Of a stretch of 7,961 nt of DNA, positions 1 through 6,810 are shown one piece after another. Source of the stretch: JANYHY01 sp043784605. GTDB taxonomy: Bacteria; Myxococcota_A; Polyangia; Polyangiales; Polyangiaceae. The stretch's first letter is position 1. Every line of letters begins with the position of its first letter. Made by a program: the position numbers and the translations under genes. The stretch spans positions 1-7,961 of the forward strand of contig JAYVYD010000155.1 of the NCBI GenBank assembly GCA_043784605.1, written 5' to 3'. Below the pieces are notes generated by a model. That model worked only from the letters and a program-made list of their open reading frames with translations, was not told the origin of the DNA and ran no database searches.

Positions 1-173
1 GAGGCGGCGGGTTCGCGATCACCACGCTCCGCATCCAAGTCGTCGCTGCAGTCGTGGAGAGCGAGCACGCGGTCGCTCGGACCGAGTCGCCGCACGAGCG
101 CGAGAGTGTAGGGCGCGGCTCTTCTGCGGTGCCGAGGAGCGACCAACCCCAGGTGCCGTGCCACGCCGGCTGA
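1..173 (+). CDS. C-terminal fragment of an unidentified protein
   Basis: An open frame enters from the left edge (codons in register with base 3) and stops at TGA 171-173. The 56 visible residues begin GGGFAITTLRIQVVAAVV and continue into a tail rich in Ser, Arg, Glu and Pro. Nearly all third codon positions in this frame are G or C, as in the real genes downstream; a second frame is also open here but is explained by chance in GC-rich DNA. The stop lies 12 bases before the yacG start, so it may be the upstream member of the same transcript. I do not recognise the family. A 16S rRNA methyltransferase RsmE tail was considered, because of a TLR motif near the end, but the spacing does not fit. 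The polar tail looks like an unstructured C-terminus. Confidence 0.5.
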   Translation, partial: GGGFAITTLRIQVVAAVVESEHAVARTESPHERESVGRGSSAVPRSDQPQVPCHAG

Positions 174-185
174 TCTGCTACGCTA

Positions 186-365
186 ATGAGGATGATCGCG
201 TGTCCCATTTGCAAGTCGGCGGTAGCACGCCGGCAAGACAACTCGGCGTTCCCGTTCTGCACCCCGCGCTGCAAGCAGATCGACCTCAACAAGTGGCTGA
301 GCGAGGACTATCGCGTGCCCACGGACGAAAACGAGAACGACAACGAGGGGAGCCTCGCGTCGTGA
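186..365 (+). CDS. yacG: DNA gyrase inhibitor YacG-type zinc-finger protein
   Basis: A 59-residue protein with the YacG signature: CPIC (Cys6, Cys9), then FPFCTPRC (Cys25, Cys29), followed by QIDLNKWLSEDYRVP. The two Cys pairs (CX2C and CX3C) bind zinc in this family, and the FPFC-RC-IDL-W-Y-P pattern is diagnostic. YacG proteins are small, usually about 55-70 aa, and E. coli YacG binds GyrB and inhibits DNA gyrase; that role here is inferred from homology. The tail is acidic (DENENDNEG), as is common in the family. Two in-frame ATGs lie close together (186 and 192). I chose 186 because GAGG at 188-191 abuts the second ATG and cannot serve it; a 57-aa version from 192 is equally possible. The stop TGA overlaps the GTG of the next gene. 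The gene is hidden inside an unrelated open frame and is easily missed. Confidence 0.88.
   Translation: MRMIACPICKSAVARRQDNSAFPFCTPRCKQIDLNKWLSEDYRVPTDENENDNEGSLAS
345..352 (+). promoter_or_regulatory. Shine-Dalgarno of the outer-membrane barrel gene
   Basis: GAGGGGAG lies inside the yacG coding sequence, 9 bases before the GTG at 362. It decides the start of the barrel gene, since translation from 362 gives an immediate signal peptide. The site implies independent ribosome loading at an overlapping gene junction. Confidence 0.65.
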
Positions 366-1111
366 GGCCCTTTCTTCTTGCCGCAGTAGCCCCGCTCTTG
401 GTCGCACAGGCCGCGCAGGCGCAGGTCGCTCCACCGAGCGCGATCGATCCCACCGCGCCAGGTGCGCCGAACGCACCGCCCCCTCAGACCGCGACGACCG
501 AGCAGCTCAACGAGGCCGAGCAGAAGGACACCGGCCGCGGGCTCGAGTTCGTCTATCTCAACGCCGAGGCAGGCTTCTCGTACATGAACCTCACGTCGTT
601 CGACTCCACGTCGTTCGGTCTCACGCGCACCGATCACGCGGGCGGGATGGTCGGCTTCGGCGCGGGCCTGCGCCTGCTCGTCCTCACGGTCGGCGCGCAG
701 CTTCGCTACAACATGTTGGGCGCGTTCAACCTCTGGCAGATCGAGGGCGTCGTCGGGTTGCACATTCCCGCGGGCTGGTTCGACCCGTACTTCGCGCTGC
801 GCGGAGGTTACGATTTCGTCGGCTCACTCGGCGACGGCGCGGCATCCATCGCCAACGGAGACACGCAGTCGAACATCAGCGTGCACGGTGGCAACATCGG
901 CCTGAGCGGCGGGCTCGACTACTACTTCACCAAGTGGTTCTCGGTGGGGGGTGACGGCACCTTCGATATCCTCTTCCTGAAGCGCCCACCGCTCGCCATC
1001 CCGGCAGGAGTGCCCGCGAGCGCGGTCGCCAACAATGCGCTCTACCAAAACAGCGGGTCGTCCGTGGGCTACGGACTCATTGCCTCGGGTCACGTCGCAC
1101 TACACTTCTAA
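362..1111 (+). CDS. Secreted outer-membrane beta-barrel protein
   Basis: A 249-residue protein starting at GTG 362, which overlaps the yacG stop. Residues 1-20 (MRPFLLAAVA then PLLVAQAAQA) form a signal peptide with a likely AQA cleavage before Gln21. A Pro/Ala-rich linker spans about 22-45. From about residue 60 the sequence alternates polar and hydrophobic/aromatic residues with Gly turns (for example FVYLNAEAGFSYMNL, PYFALRGGYDF, GGLDYYFTKWFSVGGDGTF). The chain ends in HVALHF; a C-terminal Phe after alternating residues is the usual recognition signal for the BAM assembly machine. The size fits a barrel of about 8 strands of the OmpA/OmpW type, placed in the outer membrane with the linker facing the periplasm. 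The ligand or function is not evident. An upstream GTG at 158 would extend the frame, but that extension overlaps yacG and destroys the signal peptide. The TAA is followed directly by the transporter start. Confidence 0.82.
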   Translation: MRPFLLAAVAPLLVAQAAQAQVAPPSAIDPTAPGAPNAPPPQTATTEQLNEAEQKDTGRGLEFVYLNAEAGFSYMNLTSFDSTSFGLTRTDHAGGMVGFGAGLRLLVLTVGAQLRYNMLGAFNLWQIEGVVGLHIPAGWFDPYFALRGGYDFVGSLGDGAASIANGDTQSNISVHGGNIGLSGGLDYYFTKWFSVGGDGTFDILFLKRPPLAIPAGVPASAVANNALYQNSGSSVGYGLIASGHVALHF

Positions 1112-2344
1112 GTGCTGCGCAATCGGGCAAGCTTCGTCGTACTCGTTGCGGCTCTTGGCTATTTCGTAGACCTCTACGATCTGGTGCTGTTCTCGATTTT
1201 GCGCGTGCCTTCGCTCACGGCGCTCGGGGTCGCGAAGGAGTCGCTCACCAGCACCGGCGCGTATCTGCTCAACCTGCAGCTCGCTGGGATGATGCTCGGC
1301 GGCGTGCTCCTCGGCGTGCTCGGCGATCGACGTGGGCGACTCACGGTGGTGTTCGGATCCATCGTCCTGTACTCGCTCGCCAACCTCGCCAACGCGTTCG
1401 TCACGACCGTCTTCGCCTACGCGTTGTGTCGTTTCGTGGCTGGATTCGGCCTCGCCGGCGAGCTGGGCGCCGGGATCACGCTCGTCGCCGAGCTGCTGCC
1501 GAAGGAGCGTCGCGGAGTCGGGACGACCATCGTCGCATCCGTCGGTCTCACGGGTGCGCTCGCGGCCGGAGCGCTCGGCGAGCTGTTGATTCATCGCTTC
1601 GGGCCCGACGGCTTTCGCTACGCGTACGGCTTGGGCGGAGTCATGGGGCTCTTGCTCTTGGTCTTGCGTGTCGGACTGCTCGAGAGCGCGCTCTTCGACA
1701 AGGCTCGCCGCGGCGACGCACCGCGCGGAGATCTGCGGATGCTCCTCTCGCCGTTTTCCAGGTTCGTTCGCTTCTTGCGCGTCGTCATGGTGGGCATGCC
1801 CATCTGGTACGTCGGCGGCGTCATCTTCATCTTCGCGCCCGAGATTGGCGCAGCGCTTGGGCTCACCGAGCGACCCACCGGAGGCAACACGATCTTCTAC
1901 GCGTACCTCGGCGTTGTCCTTGGAGATGTCGCCAGCGGCGCGCTCAGCCAAGTCTTGAAGAGTCGCAAGCGAGTCATCGGGGGTTGTCTCGTCTTGCTCG
2001 CCGCGTCGGTCGTCGCGCTGCTCACGTTCGGCGGGCGCTCGATGAGCCTGTTTTATGGGCTGATGACGCTCGTCGGCTTCGCCACGGGCTACTGGGTTTT
2101 GTTCGTGACGACCGCGAGCGAGCAGTTCGGCACGAACCTCCGCGCGACAGTCACGACGAGCGCTCCGAACTTCGTGCGCGGCTCGGCCATCCCGATCAGC
2201 CTCGTTTGGCTCGCGCTCAAGCCAAAGCTCGGCGTGGTCCCTGCGACGCTCGCGCTCGGGTTGGTGTGCATCTCGATCGGCGTCGTTGCGCTGATCGGCA
2301 TGAAGGAGAGCTTCCACGCAGAGCTCGACGTCCTCGAGCGCTAA
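1112..2344 (+). CDS. MFS transporter, metabolite:H+ symporter-like
   Basis: A 410-residue polytopic membrane protein with about 12 hydrophobic segments (roughly 8-30, 48-71, 77-97, 100-125, 137-160, 170-190, 221-245, 260-281, 287-306, 310-333, 350-370, 376-398). The loop between segments 2 and 3 carries the major facilitator motif GVLGDRRGR (68-76). An LLESALF stretch after segment 6 resembles the PES motif of the metabolite:H+ symporter branch, and EQFGTNLRATVTT near 337-349 resembles that branch's conserved loop before segment 11. The central loop 190-215 is basic. It probably exchanges a small organic compound with protons across the inner membrane; the substrate cannot be read from the sequence. 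The GTG start follows the TAA of the barrel gene with no gap and in the same frame, and there is no Shine-Dalgarno, so translation may depend on termination-reinitiation. The barrel plus permease could form an uptake or export route, but that is inference. Confidence 0.88.
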   Translation: MLRNRASFVVLVAALGYFVDLYDLVLFSILRVPSLTALGVAKESLTSTGAYLLNLQLAGMMLGGVLLGVLGDRRGRLTVVFGSIVLYSLANLANAFVTTVFAYALCRFVAGFGLAGELGAGITLVAELLPKERRGVGTTIVASVGLTGALAAGALGELLIHRFGPDGFRYAYGLGGVMGLLLLVLRVGLLESALFDKARRGDAPRGDLRMLLSPFSRFVRFLRVVMVGMPIWYVGGVIFIFAPEIGAALGLTERPTGGNTIFYAYLGVVLGDVASGALSQVLKSRKRVIGGCLVLLAASVVALLTFGGRSMSLFYGLMTLVGFATGYWVLFVTTASEQFGTNLRATVTTSAPNFVRGSAIPISLVWLALKPKLGVVPATLALGLVCISIGVVALIGMKESFHAELDVLER

Positions 2345-2358
2345 CCCTCGGCGCGAAG

Positions 2359-2387
2359 TTGGAGCCTATAGGCAAGCGCACTATCTT
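2359..2387 (+). promoter_or_regulatory. Candidate promoter of the PrsW-family gene
   Basis: TTGGAG (2359-2364), a 17-base spacer and TATCTT (2382-2387) resemble a sigma-70-type promoter in the 49-base gap after the MFS gene. The hexamer ends 6 bases before GTG 2394, so transcription would begin at about the start codon. There is no Shine-Dalgarno upstream of that GTG. Matches to consensus are 3 of 6 and 4 of 6, so support is modest. Confidence 0.4.
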
Positions 2388-2393
2388 GGCGCC

Positions 2394-3557
2394 GTGCTCG
2401 AGGTCCTCCGCTGGTTGTCGCTCGCGCTGTTGCCAGCGGTGCTGGTGGCGGTGGTCGTGCGCTTCACCGATCGTCGGCGCGAACCGATCTGGCTCGTGGC
2501 GACCACCTTCGCGCTCGGGGCTAGTTTTGGCCTGATCGAGCTCTTCCTCGAGGGTCGCGCCGCCGCCTGGACGCACATGTCCATCGAGGCGCATCAGGCG
2601 GGCGAGGGGCCGGCGCTGCTCTTTTTGTTCGCGCTCGTCGCGCCCATGCGCGAGGCGGCAAAGGTCGCGGCGTGCTGGCCCGCCTTCCGTTCCAAGCACT
2701 TCGACGAGCCCTACGACGGCGTCGTCTATGCGAGCGCGTCCGCTCTCGGGTTCGCCGCGCTAGAGAATGCGATCCTCTTGCGGGGACACCCCGACGCAGG
2801 CGCGATCGGCATCGCGCGCGCGCTCTTGTCGCTTCCGGCCCACGTGTTCTTCGCGTGCATGTGGGGCTACGCGCTCGGCCGCGCTCGCCAAACGAAGACG
2901 CCAGGCGCCGGTTTTCCGTTCCTGTTCACGCTCGCGCTCGCCGGGCATGGTCTGTACATCCACATCGTCTACGGGCGGCCCGCCGGTGCGCTGCTCGCGA
3001 CAGTGCCGCTGCTCGCGACGATGGCGGTCATCGCTTGGTTCCTCGCGCGCGATCTCGCCCGCCGCAGCGACCGCGATGCCTCGATCTCGACGCGCGCGTC
3101 GATCGCCTCTTTCGACGCGCTCACACGCGCGCCGAGCCTCACGCGCGTTCGAGACGCTCTACGCCGCGCGGACCGTCCGATCATGATCCGCTGGGTGCTC
3201 TTCGGCTCGTTCGTCACGACGGGCGCCATGATCCTCGGCATCGTCGGGGCCATCGTCTTCGGCCATCTCGCGCACGTCGACTTCTCGATGGTGGACGAGC
3301 ACGACGTCTCCACGACGGCGCCCGTCGCGCTCTTGGGATCGGGCCTGCTCGCGGCGTTTCCCACCTCGGGGTTTTTGATCGCGCGAGCGTCGAGCCTCCC
3401 TTCGCTGCTCGAGCCCGCGATCGCTGCGGTGCTCGCGATCGTGTTGGCGCTCGTCATGCTGGGAATGTTGGCCCCGGTCGCGCTCGTCTTCGCGTTTGCT
3501 CTTGCCCCGATCGCGTTCGGTCTCGCCTGCGCAGGCGCGTGGGTAGGGCGTCCTTAG
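2394..3557 (+). CDS. PrsW-family intramembrane protease homologue with extra C-terminal membrane domain
   Basis: A 387-residue membrane protein whose first half matches the PrsW family (glutamic-type intramembrane proteases; Bacillus PrsW cleaves the anti-sigma factor RsiW). Motifs in order are MREAAK (85-90) at the EExxK position, FDEPYDGVVYASASALGFAA (103-122) followed by Glu124-Asn125, LPAHVFF with His150, and AGHGLYIH with His185. The first Glu of EExxK is Arg86 here, while Glu87 and Lys90 are kept. Residues about 222-262 are a basic, Arg-rich cytoplasmic stretch, followed by three or more extra hydrophobic segments (about 267-290, 311-332, 338-383) that the core family does not need; usual members are about 200-300 aa. 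No sigma or anti-sigma gene is adjacent. The start is GTG without a Shine-Dalgarno. The family call is firm; catalytic activity and substrate are uncertain. Confidence 0.8.
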   Translation: MLEVLRWLSLALLPAVLVAVVVRFTDRRREPIWLVATTFALGASFGLIELFLEGRAAAWTHMSIEAHQAGEGPALLFLFALVAPMREAAKVAACWPAFRSKHFDEPYDGVVYASASALGFAALENAILLRGHPDAGAIGIARALLSLPAHVFFACMWGYALGRARQTKTPGAGFPFLFTLALAGHGLYIHIVYGRPAGALLATVPLLATMAVIAWFLARDLARRSDRDASISTRASIASFDALTRAPSLTRVRDALRRADRPIMIRWVLFGSFVTTGAMILGIVGAIVFGHLAHVDFSMVDEHDVSTTAPVALLGSGLLAAFPTSGFLIARASSLPSLLEPAIAAVLAIVLALVMLGMLAPVALVFAFALAPIAFGLACAGAWVGRP

Positions 3558-3570
3558 AGTCGGAAACGAA

Positions 3571-3585
3571 GCATTGGGCGAATGC
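3571..3585. repeat. Small inverted repeat upstream of the histidine kinase gene
   Basis: GCATT and AATGC are perfect inverted arms around a 5-base GGGCG centre, in the 46-base gap before GTG 3604. If transcription starts at or near 3604, the centre lies at about -26, between the -35 and -10 regions. It could be an operator half-site pair. An arm length of 5 is also expected by chance. Confidence 0.2.
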
Positions 3586-3588
3586 GTG

Positions 3589-3597
3589 TGACATGAT
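3589..3597 (+). promoter_or_regulatory. Candidate extended -10 promoter of the histidine kinase gene
   Basis: TGA then CATGAT (3592-3597) reads as an extended -10 element (TG one base before the hexamer). It ends 6 bases before GTG 3604. No good -35 is seen at the proper distance, and no Shine-Dalgarno precedes the GTG. The start itself is well fixed: an in-frame stop TGA sits at 3589-3591 and no other start codon lies between it and 3604. Confidence 0.35.
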
Positions 3598-3603
3598 CAG
3601 CGC

Positions 3604-5706
3604 GTGAAGCTCCTGTCGAGCGCGCTCTTCTGGCGCATCCTGCTCTCGTCGCTCTTGGTAGTGGCGGTGCTCGGGTTCGGCCTGAATCGCGCGGCGAGCT
3701 CGCACGAAGAGCTCGAGAGTCAGTTCGACCGACTCGTGCAACACGACCTCAAGCTCGCCGATGACGCCGAGGTGCTCTTGCGACTCATGTCCGATCTCGA
3801 GACGGGCAAGCGGGGGTACCTCCTCAACGGAGATCGCACGTTCTTGCTGCCGTACAACAACGCGCGCCGCGACCTCGAGGGCGTGCTCGCCGAGGCGCAG
3901 AGCACGGCCGAGCCGGGTCTCGAGGACGAGCGGGTCTCCGCGTTCAGTCGCCTCGTGCACGAGTGGATCGACAACGTCAGTGAGCCGCAAATCAGGGCGC
4001 GCGATCGCGGTGATCCGATCGACTCGGAGCTGACGGCGACGGGCAAAGCCAAGACCGATCAGATGCGCGACATCCTCACGGACCTTCGCAATCACGCGCT
4101 CTTCGACGCACGCACGCGCGAGGACGCTGCGTTCCAGTCGGTGACGGCATCGCGCCGGGAGACGACCGGCGTGTTGGTCCTCGCGATCGTCATCGCGTTG
4201 GCGAGCGGAGTGTGGATCGCGCGAGATTTGTCGGGCGCCGCGTCTCGACTCGAGGACGCGCTCGTCGCGACGGGAAATCTCGAGCCCATGCCGCACATCC
4301 CCGATCGACGCGACGAGCTCGGCGCGGTCGGGCGCAGCCTCGCGAAGATGGCGGCGCTGTTGATCGACAAGGACTCGACGCTGCGCAGCACGCTCGCCCA
4401 GCGCGAGGCCACACTCGCCGACCTGCGAATCGCCAACGCCGAGCTCGCAGCGCGAGACGCCGCGGCGCGCGAGTATGCCGAGTTCGTGCGAGAGCTGAAG
4501 ACCCTCGATGTTGGAGTCTTGTCGTCGTCGGGTCTCGGAGGTCTCGTGCAGCTGGCGCGCGCGGAGATCGGTGTCGTCTTCTTGCTCGACGGCGCAGAGC
4601 GGCTCGTGCCGACGCACGCGGTGGCGCGGGACGGGCGCGCGCTGGACCACCAGGTGTTCGACTCACAAGGCCTTCCCCTCTCGACGATGAGTCGCAAGGA
4701 GCCCATGCTCCTCACGGGCGACGACCTCGGCGAGCTGCCGCCGACGCTCGATCTCGGCATCACGAAGGCCAAGATCGTTTGGCTACTCGCTCAGCCGATT
4801 GCCGTCGGCGATGAGCGCGCCGGCGCCGTCTTGATCGGCAAAGTGGGATCGATGGACACCGATCGCGAACAACTCGTGAAGGACGCATCACGCCAGCTCG
4901 CACTCGCGCTTCACAACGCGTGGACCCACGCACGACTGACGGACAAGAGCGTGGTCTTGGCAGAGCAGGGCGAGACGCTTGCGCGGGCGAATCGCGTCAA
5001 GACCGAGTTCTTGGCGTCCATGAGCCACGAGCTTCGTACGCCGCTCAACGCGATCCTCGGGTTCGCCGATCTGTTGCTCGTTTCCCCGCGTGAGAACCTG
5101 AGCCCACGCGCGCGCGAGTCGCTCGAGCGCATCAAGCGCAACGGCGAGCACCTGCTGACGTTGATCAACGACGTGCTCGATCTCGCGAAGGCCGAGAGTG
5201 GCCGTGTCGACGTGAGGCTCGAGGCGATCGACGTGGCGCAGCTCGTTCGTGCGTGCGCCGCCGAGGTGGACAGCCTGCGCCGCGGCAAGGACCTGAGCAT
5301 CGTCGTCAACGCGCCGCCCGAGGCAGAGATGGTGACCGACGGTCAGCGCGTGAGGCAGATCTTGATCAACCTGCTCTCCAACGCGATCAAGTTCACTGAC
5401 AAAGGCGAGGTCACGGTGACGTTGACCATGGACGCCAACGACACGCGGCTCTCGGTCGCGGACACTGGCATCGGCATCCCGGAGCGAAGCATGAAGGATC
5501 TCTTCAAGGACTTTCAACAGCTCGACGCCGGCGACGGGCGGCGCCACCCCGGGACCGGAATCGGCCTCGCGCTCTCACGCAGGCTGGCGCGCGCGCTAGG
5601 CGGGGACATCCTCGTGGACTCGCACGAAGGCAAGGGCTCCACGTTCACGGCGGTGTTACCGCGCCTTGCGCGCGTTCCGGCGGAGAGGTCAGAGGCCGTG
5701 GCATGA
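3604..5706 (+). CDS. Membrane sensor histidine kinase (CHASE3-HAMP-GAF-HisKA-HATPase)
   Basis: A 700-residue inner-membrane sensor kinase. The first membrane segment is at about 7-27. The periplasmic part, about 30-188, contains LETGKRGYLLNGDRTFLLPY (65-84), a CHASE3 hallmark. The second membrane segment is 189-206, followed by a HAMP linker (about 207-255), a coiled-coil stretch rich in Ala, Leu, Arg and Glu (about 255-295) and a GAF-like domain (about 296-440). HisKA has the H-box FLASMSHELRTP with phospho-acceptor His475. The ATPase domain has the N-box (INLLSNAIKF, 588-597), the G1 box DTGIGIP (620-626), the F-box around FKDF (634-637) and the G2 box GTGIGLAL (650-657). All catalytic elements are intact, so it should autophosphorylate at His475 on an extracytoplasmic (CHASE3) or cytoplasmic (GAF) cue that cannot be named. 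It has no receiver domain of its own; the overlapping next gene supplies one. Confidence 0.93.
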   Translation: MKLLSSALFWRILLSSLLVVAVLGFGLNRAASSHEELESQFDRLVQHDLKLADDAEVLLRLMSDLETGKRGYLLNGDRTFLLPYNNARRDLEGVLAEAQSTAEPGLEDERVSAFSRLVHEWIDNVSEPQIRARDRGDPIDSELTATGKAKTDQMRDILTDLRNHALFDARTREDAAFQSVTASRRETTGVLVLAIVIALASGVWIARDLSGAASRLEDALVATGNLEPMPHIPDRRDELGAVGRSLAKMAALLIDKDSTLRSTLAQREATLADLRIANAELAARDAAAREYAEFVRELKTLDVGVLSSSGLGGLVQLARAEIGVVFLLDGAERLVPTHAVARDGRALDHQVFDSQGLPLSTMSRKEPMLLTGDDLGELPPTLDLGITKAKIVWLLAQPIAVGDERAGAVLIGKVGSMDTDREQLVKDASRQLALALHNAWTHARLTDKSVVLAEQGETLARANRVKTEFLASMSHELRTPLNAILGFADLLLVSPRENLSPRARESLERIKRNGEHLLTLINDVLDLAKAESGRVDVRLEAIDVAQLVRACAAEVDSLRRGKDLSIVVNAPPEAEMVTDGQRVRQILINLLSNAIKFTDKGEVTVTLTMDANDTRLSVADTGIGIPERSMKDLFKDFQQLDAGDGRRHPGTGIGLALSRRLARALGGDILVDSHEGKGSTFTAVLPRLARVPAERSEAVA
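5691..5695 (+). promoter_or_regulatory. Shine-Dalgarno of the REC-histidine kinase gene
   Basis: AGAGG lies 7 bases before ATG 5703, inside the end of the upstream kinase gene. A second purine-rich run, GGAGAGG, lies at 5682-5688. It supports ATG 5703 as the start and contrasts with the genes at 2394 and 3604, which have no such site. Confidence 0.6.
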
Positions 5707-6809
5707 CGAGCGTAGACCGCGTGAGCGACACAGGGCCGGACAGCATCGTGCTCGGCGGTGGAGACATCCTCGTCGTGGACGACTTCCCGGATACGGTTGC
5801 GCTGTACGACGCGCTGTTGAGTGAGGAGGGACACCGCGTCCGCACTGCCGCTGGCGGCGTGGAGGCGCTCGCCAAAGTAGACGAGCGCGAGCCCGAGCTC
5901 GTCTTGCTCGACGTGTCGATGCCGGGCATGGATGGCGTCGAGGTGCTCCGCAAGCTCCGCGCCCGACGCGGCGGTGGTCCCGCGGTCCTCATGCTCACGG
6001 CCGCGCGCCGCGAGCCGCACGCCATCGAGGCAGGCCTGCGCGAGGGCGCGGATGCGTACCTCACGAAGCCGATAGACGGACGCGAGCTGCTCGCCCGCGT
6101 TCGCGCCGCCATCGAGTCCTTTCGCTTGAAGCGAATGTGCGAGGCCCAGCGCCGCGACCACATCGCCATGCTTGTCCACGATCTCAGGCATCCTTTGAGC
6201 TCTTTGGGCTTGCTCGCGGAGGTCATCGAGTCCGAGGACCTATCTCCTGAAGAGAAAAAGTCTGCGACCGCCACCTTGCGTACGCTGTGCGCGGACATGG
6301 CGCGCTTGGTGGATGGAGTGCTCGCCGCCAGCAGGCTCGAGGCGGGTCTCTTCTCGGTCGAGCCTCGCGACACCACAGCTCGCGCCGTACTCAGGCCGAC
6401 CGTGGACGTCTTCTCGCCCATCGCGACCCGCCGCCGCGTCACGCTCTCGTTCGAGGGCGAGCTCGACGTGCATCTGCGTGCGGACTCGCCGAAGCTCAGG
6501 CAGGCCATCGACAACCTGATCGCCAACGCGCTCAAGTTCACGCCCAAGGGCGGTCGCGTGCGTGTGAGGATCTCGTCGGCGAGCCACGAGGTCGCGTTCG
6601 AGGTGACCGACAGTGGGCCGGGGATTCCCGCGTCCGAGCGCGCCACGATCTTCGATCGCTACAAGCAGGGAAATCGCGGGCGCGCGGTGGGCGGGTCGGG
6701 CTTGGGCCTTGCGATCGCGCGCGGCATCGCCGAGGCGCACCACGGTCGCATCACGGTCGGCGAAGGCGATTTGGGCGGCGCGAGCTTTCGATTGACCGTG
6801 CCCGCCTGA
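5703..6809 (+). CDS. Response regulator-histidine kinase (REC-HisKA-HATPase)
   Basis: A 368-residue soluble protein joining an N-terminal receiver domain to a kinase core. The receiver (about 20-138) has the acidic pair Asp26-Asp27, phospho-acceptor Asp70 in LVLLDVSMPGMDG, Thr99 and Lys122 in LTKPIDG. HisKA has the H-box MLVHDLRHPLSSL with His159. The ATPase domain has the N-box IDNLIANALKFT (269-280), the G1 box DSGPGIP (303-309) and the G2 box GGSGLGLAI (330-338). There is no membrane segment and no DNA-binding or cyclase output. The ATG overlaps the upstream kinase stop (ATGA), so the two are co-translated and probably act together: phosphate from His475 of the membrane kinase to Asp70 here would tune this second kinase, whose own target is not in the window. 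The stop is one base from the stop of the convergent lipoprotein gene. Confidence 0.93.
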   Translation: MTSVDRVSDTGPDSIVLGGGDILVVDDFPDTVALYDALLSEEGHRVRTAAGGVEALAKVDEREPELVLLDVSMPGMDGVEVLRKLRARRGGGPAVLMLTAARREPHAIEAGLREGADAYLTKPIDGRELLARVRAAIESFRLKRMCEAQRRDHIAMLVHDLRHPLSSLGLLAEVIESEDLSPEEKKSATATLRTLCADMARLVDGVLAASRLEAGLFSVEPRDTTARAVLRPTVDVFSPIATRRRVTLSFEGELDVHLRADSPKLRQAIDNLIANALKFTPKGGRVRVRISSASHEVAFEVTDSGPGIPASERATIFDRYKQGNRGRAVGGSGLGLAIARGIAEAHHGRITVGEGDLGGASFRLTVPA

Positions 6810-6810
6810 G

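Noticed and set aside
1..173. Identification of the left-edge fragment as an RsmE-type rRNA methyltransferase tail
   Set aside because: Only a short Leu-Arg resemblance; the spacing to the conserved C-terminal motif is wrong, so it is left unnamed.
158..361. Extension of the barrel gene to an upstream GTG at 158
   Set aside because: It would overlap yacG fully, lacks a signal peptide at its start and buries the clear signal peptide that begins at 362, which has its own Shine-Dalgarno.
1100..2317. Long (405-codon) open frame on the minus strand opposite the MFS gene
   Set aside because: The translation is a low-complexity mix of Arg, Glu, Asp, His and Ala, typical of the antisense of a GC-rich coding frame. 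The + strand has clear MFS motifs and membrane segments.
2672..3607. 311-codon + strand frame inside the PrsW gene
   Set aside because: Arg-rich out-of-frame shadow of the PrsW coding sequence.
3454..4650. 398-codon minus-strand open frame opposite the sensor kinase
   Set aside because: Arg/Glu/His-rich shadow without recognisable motifs; the + strand CHASE3, HAMP and GAF regions explain the bases.
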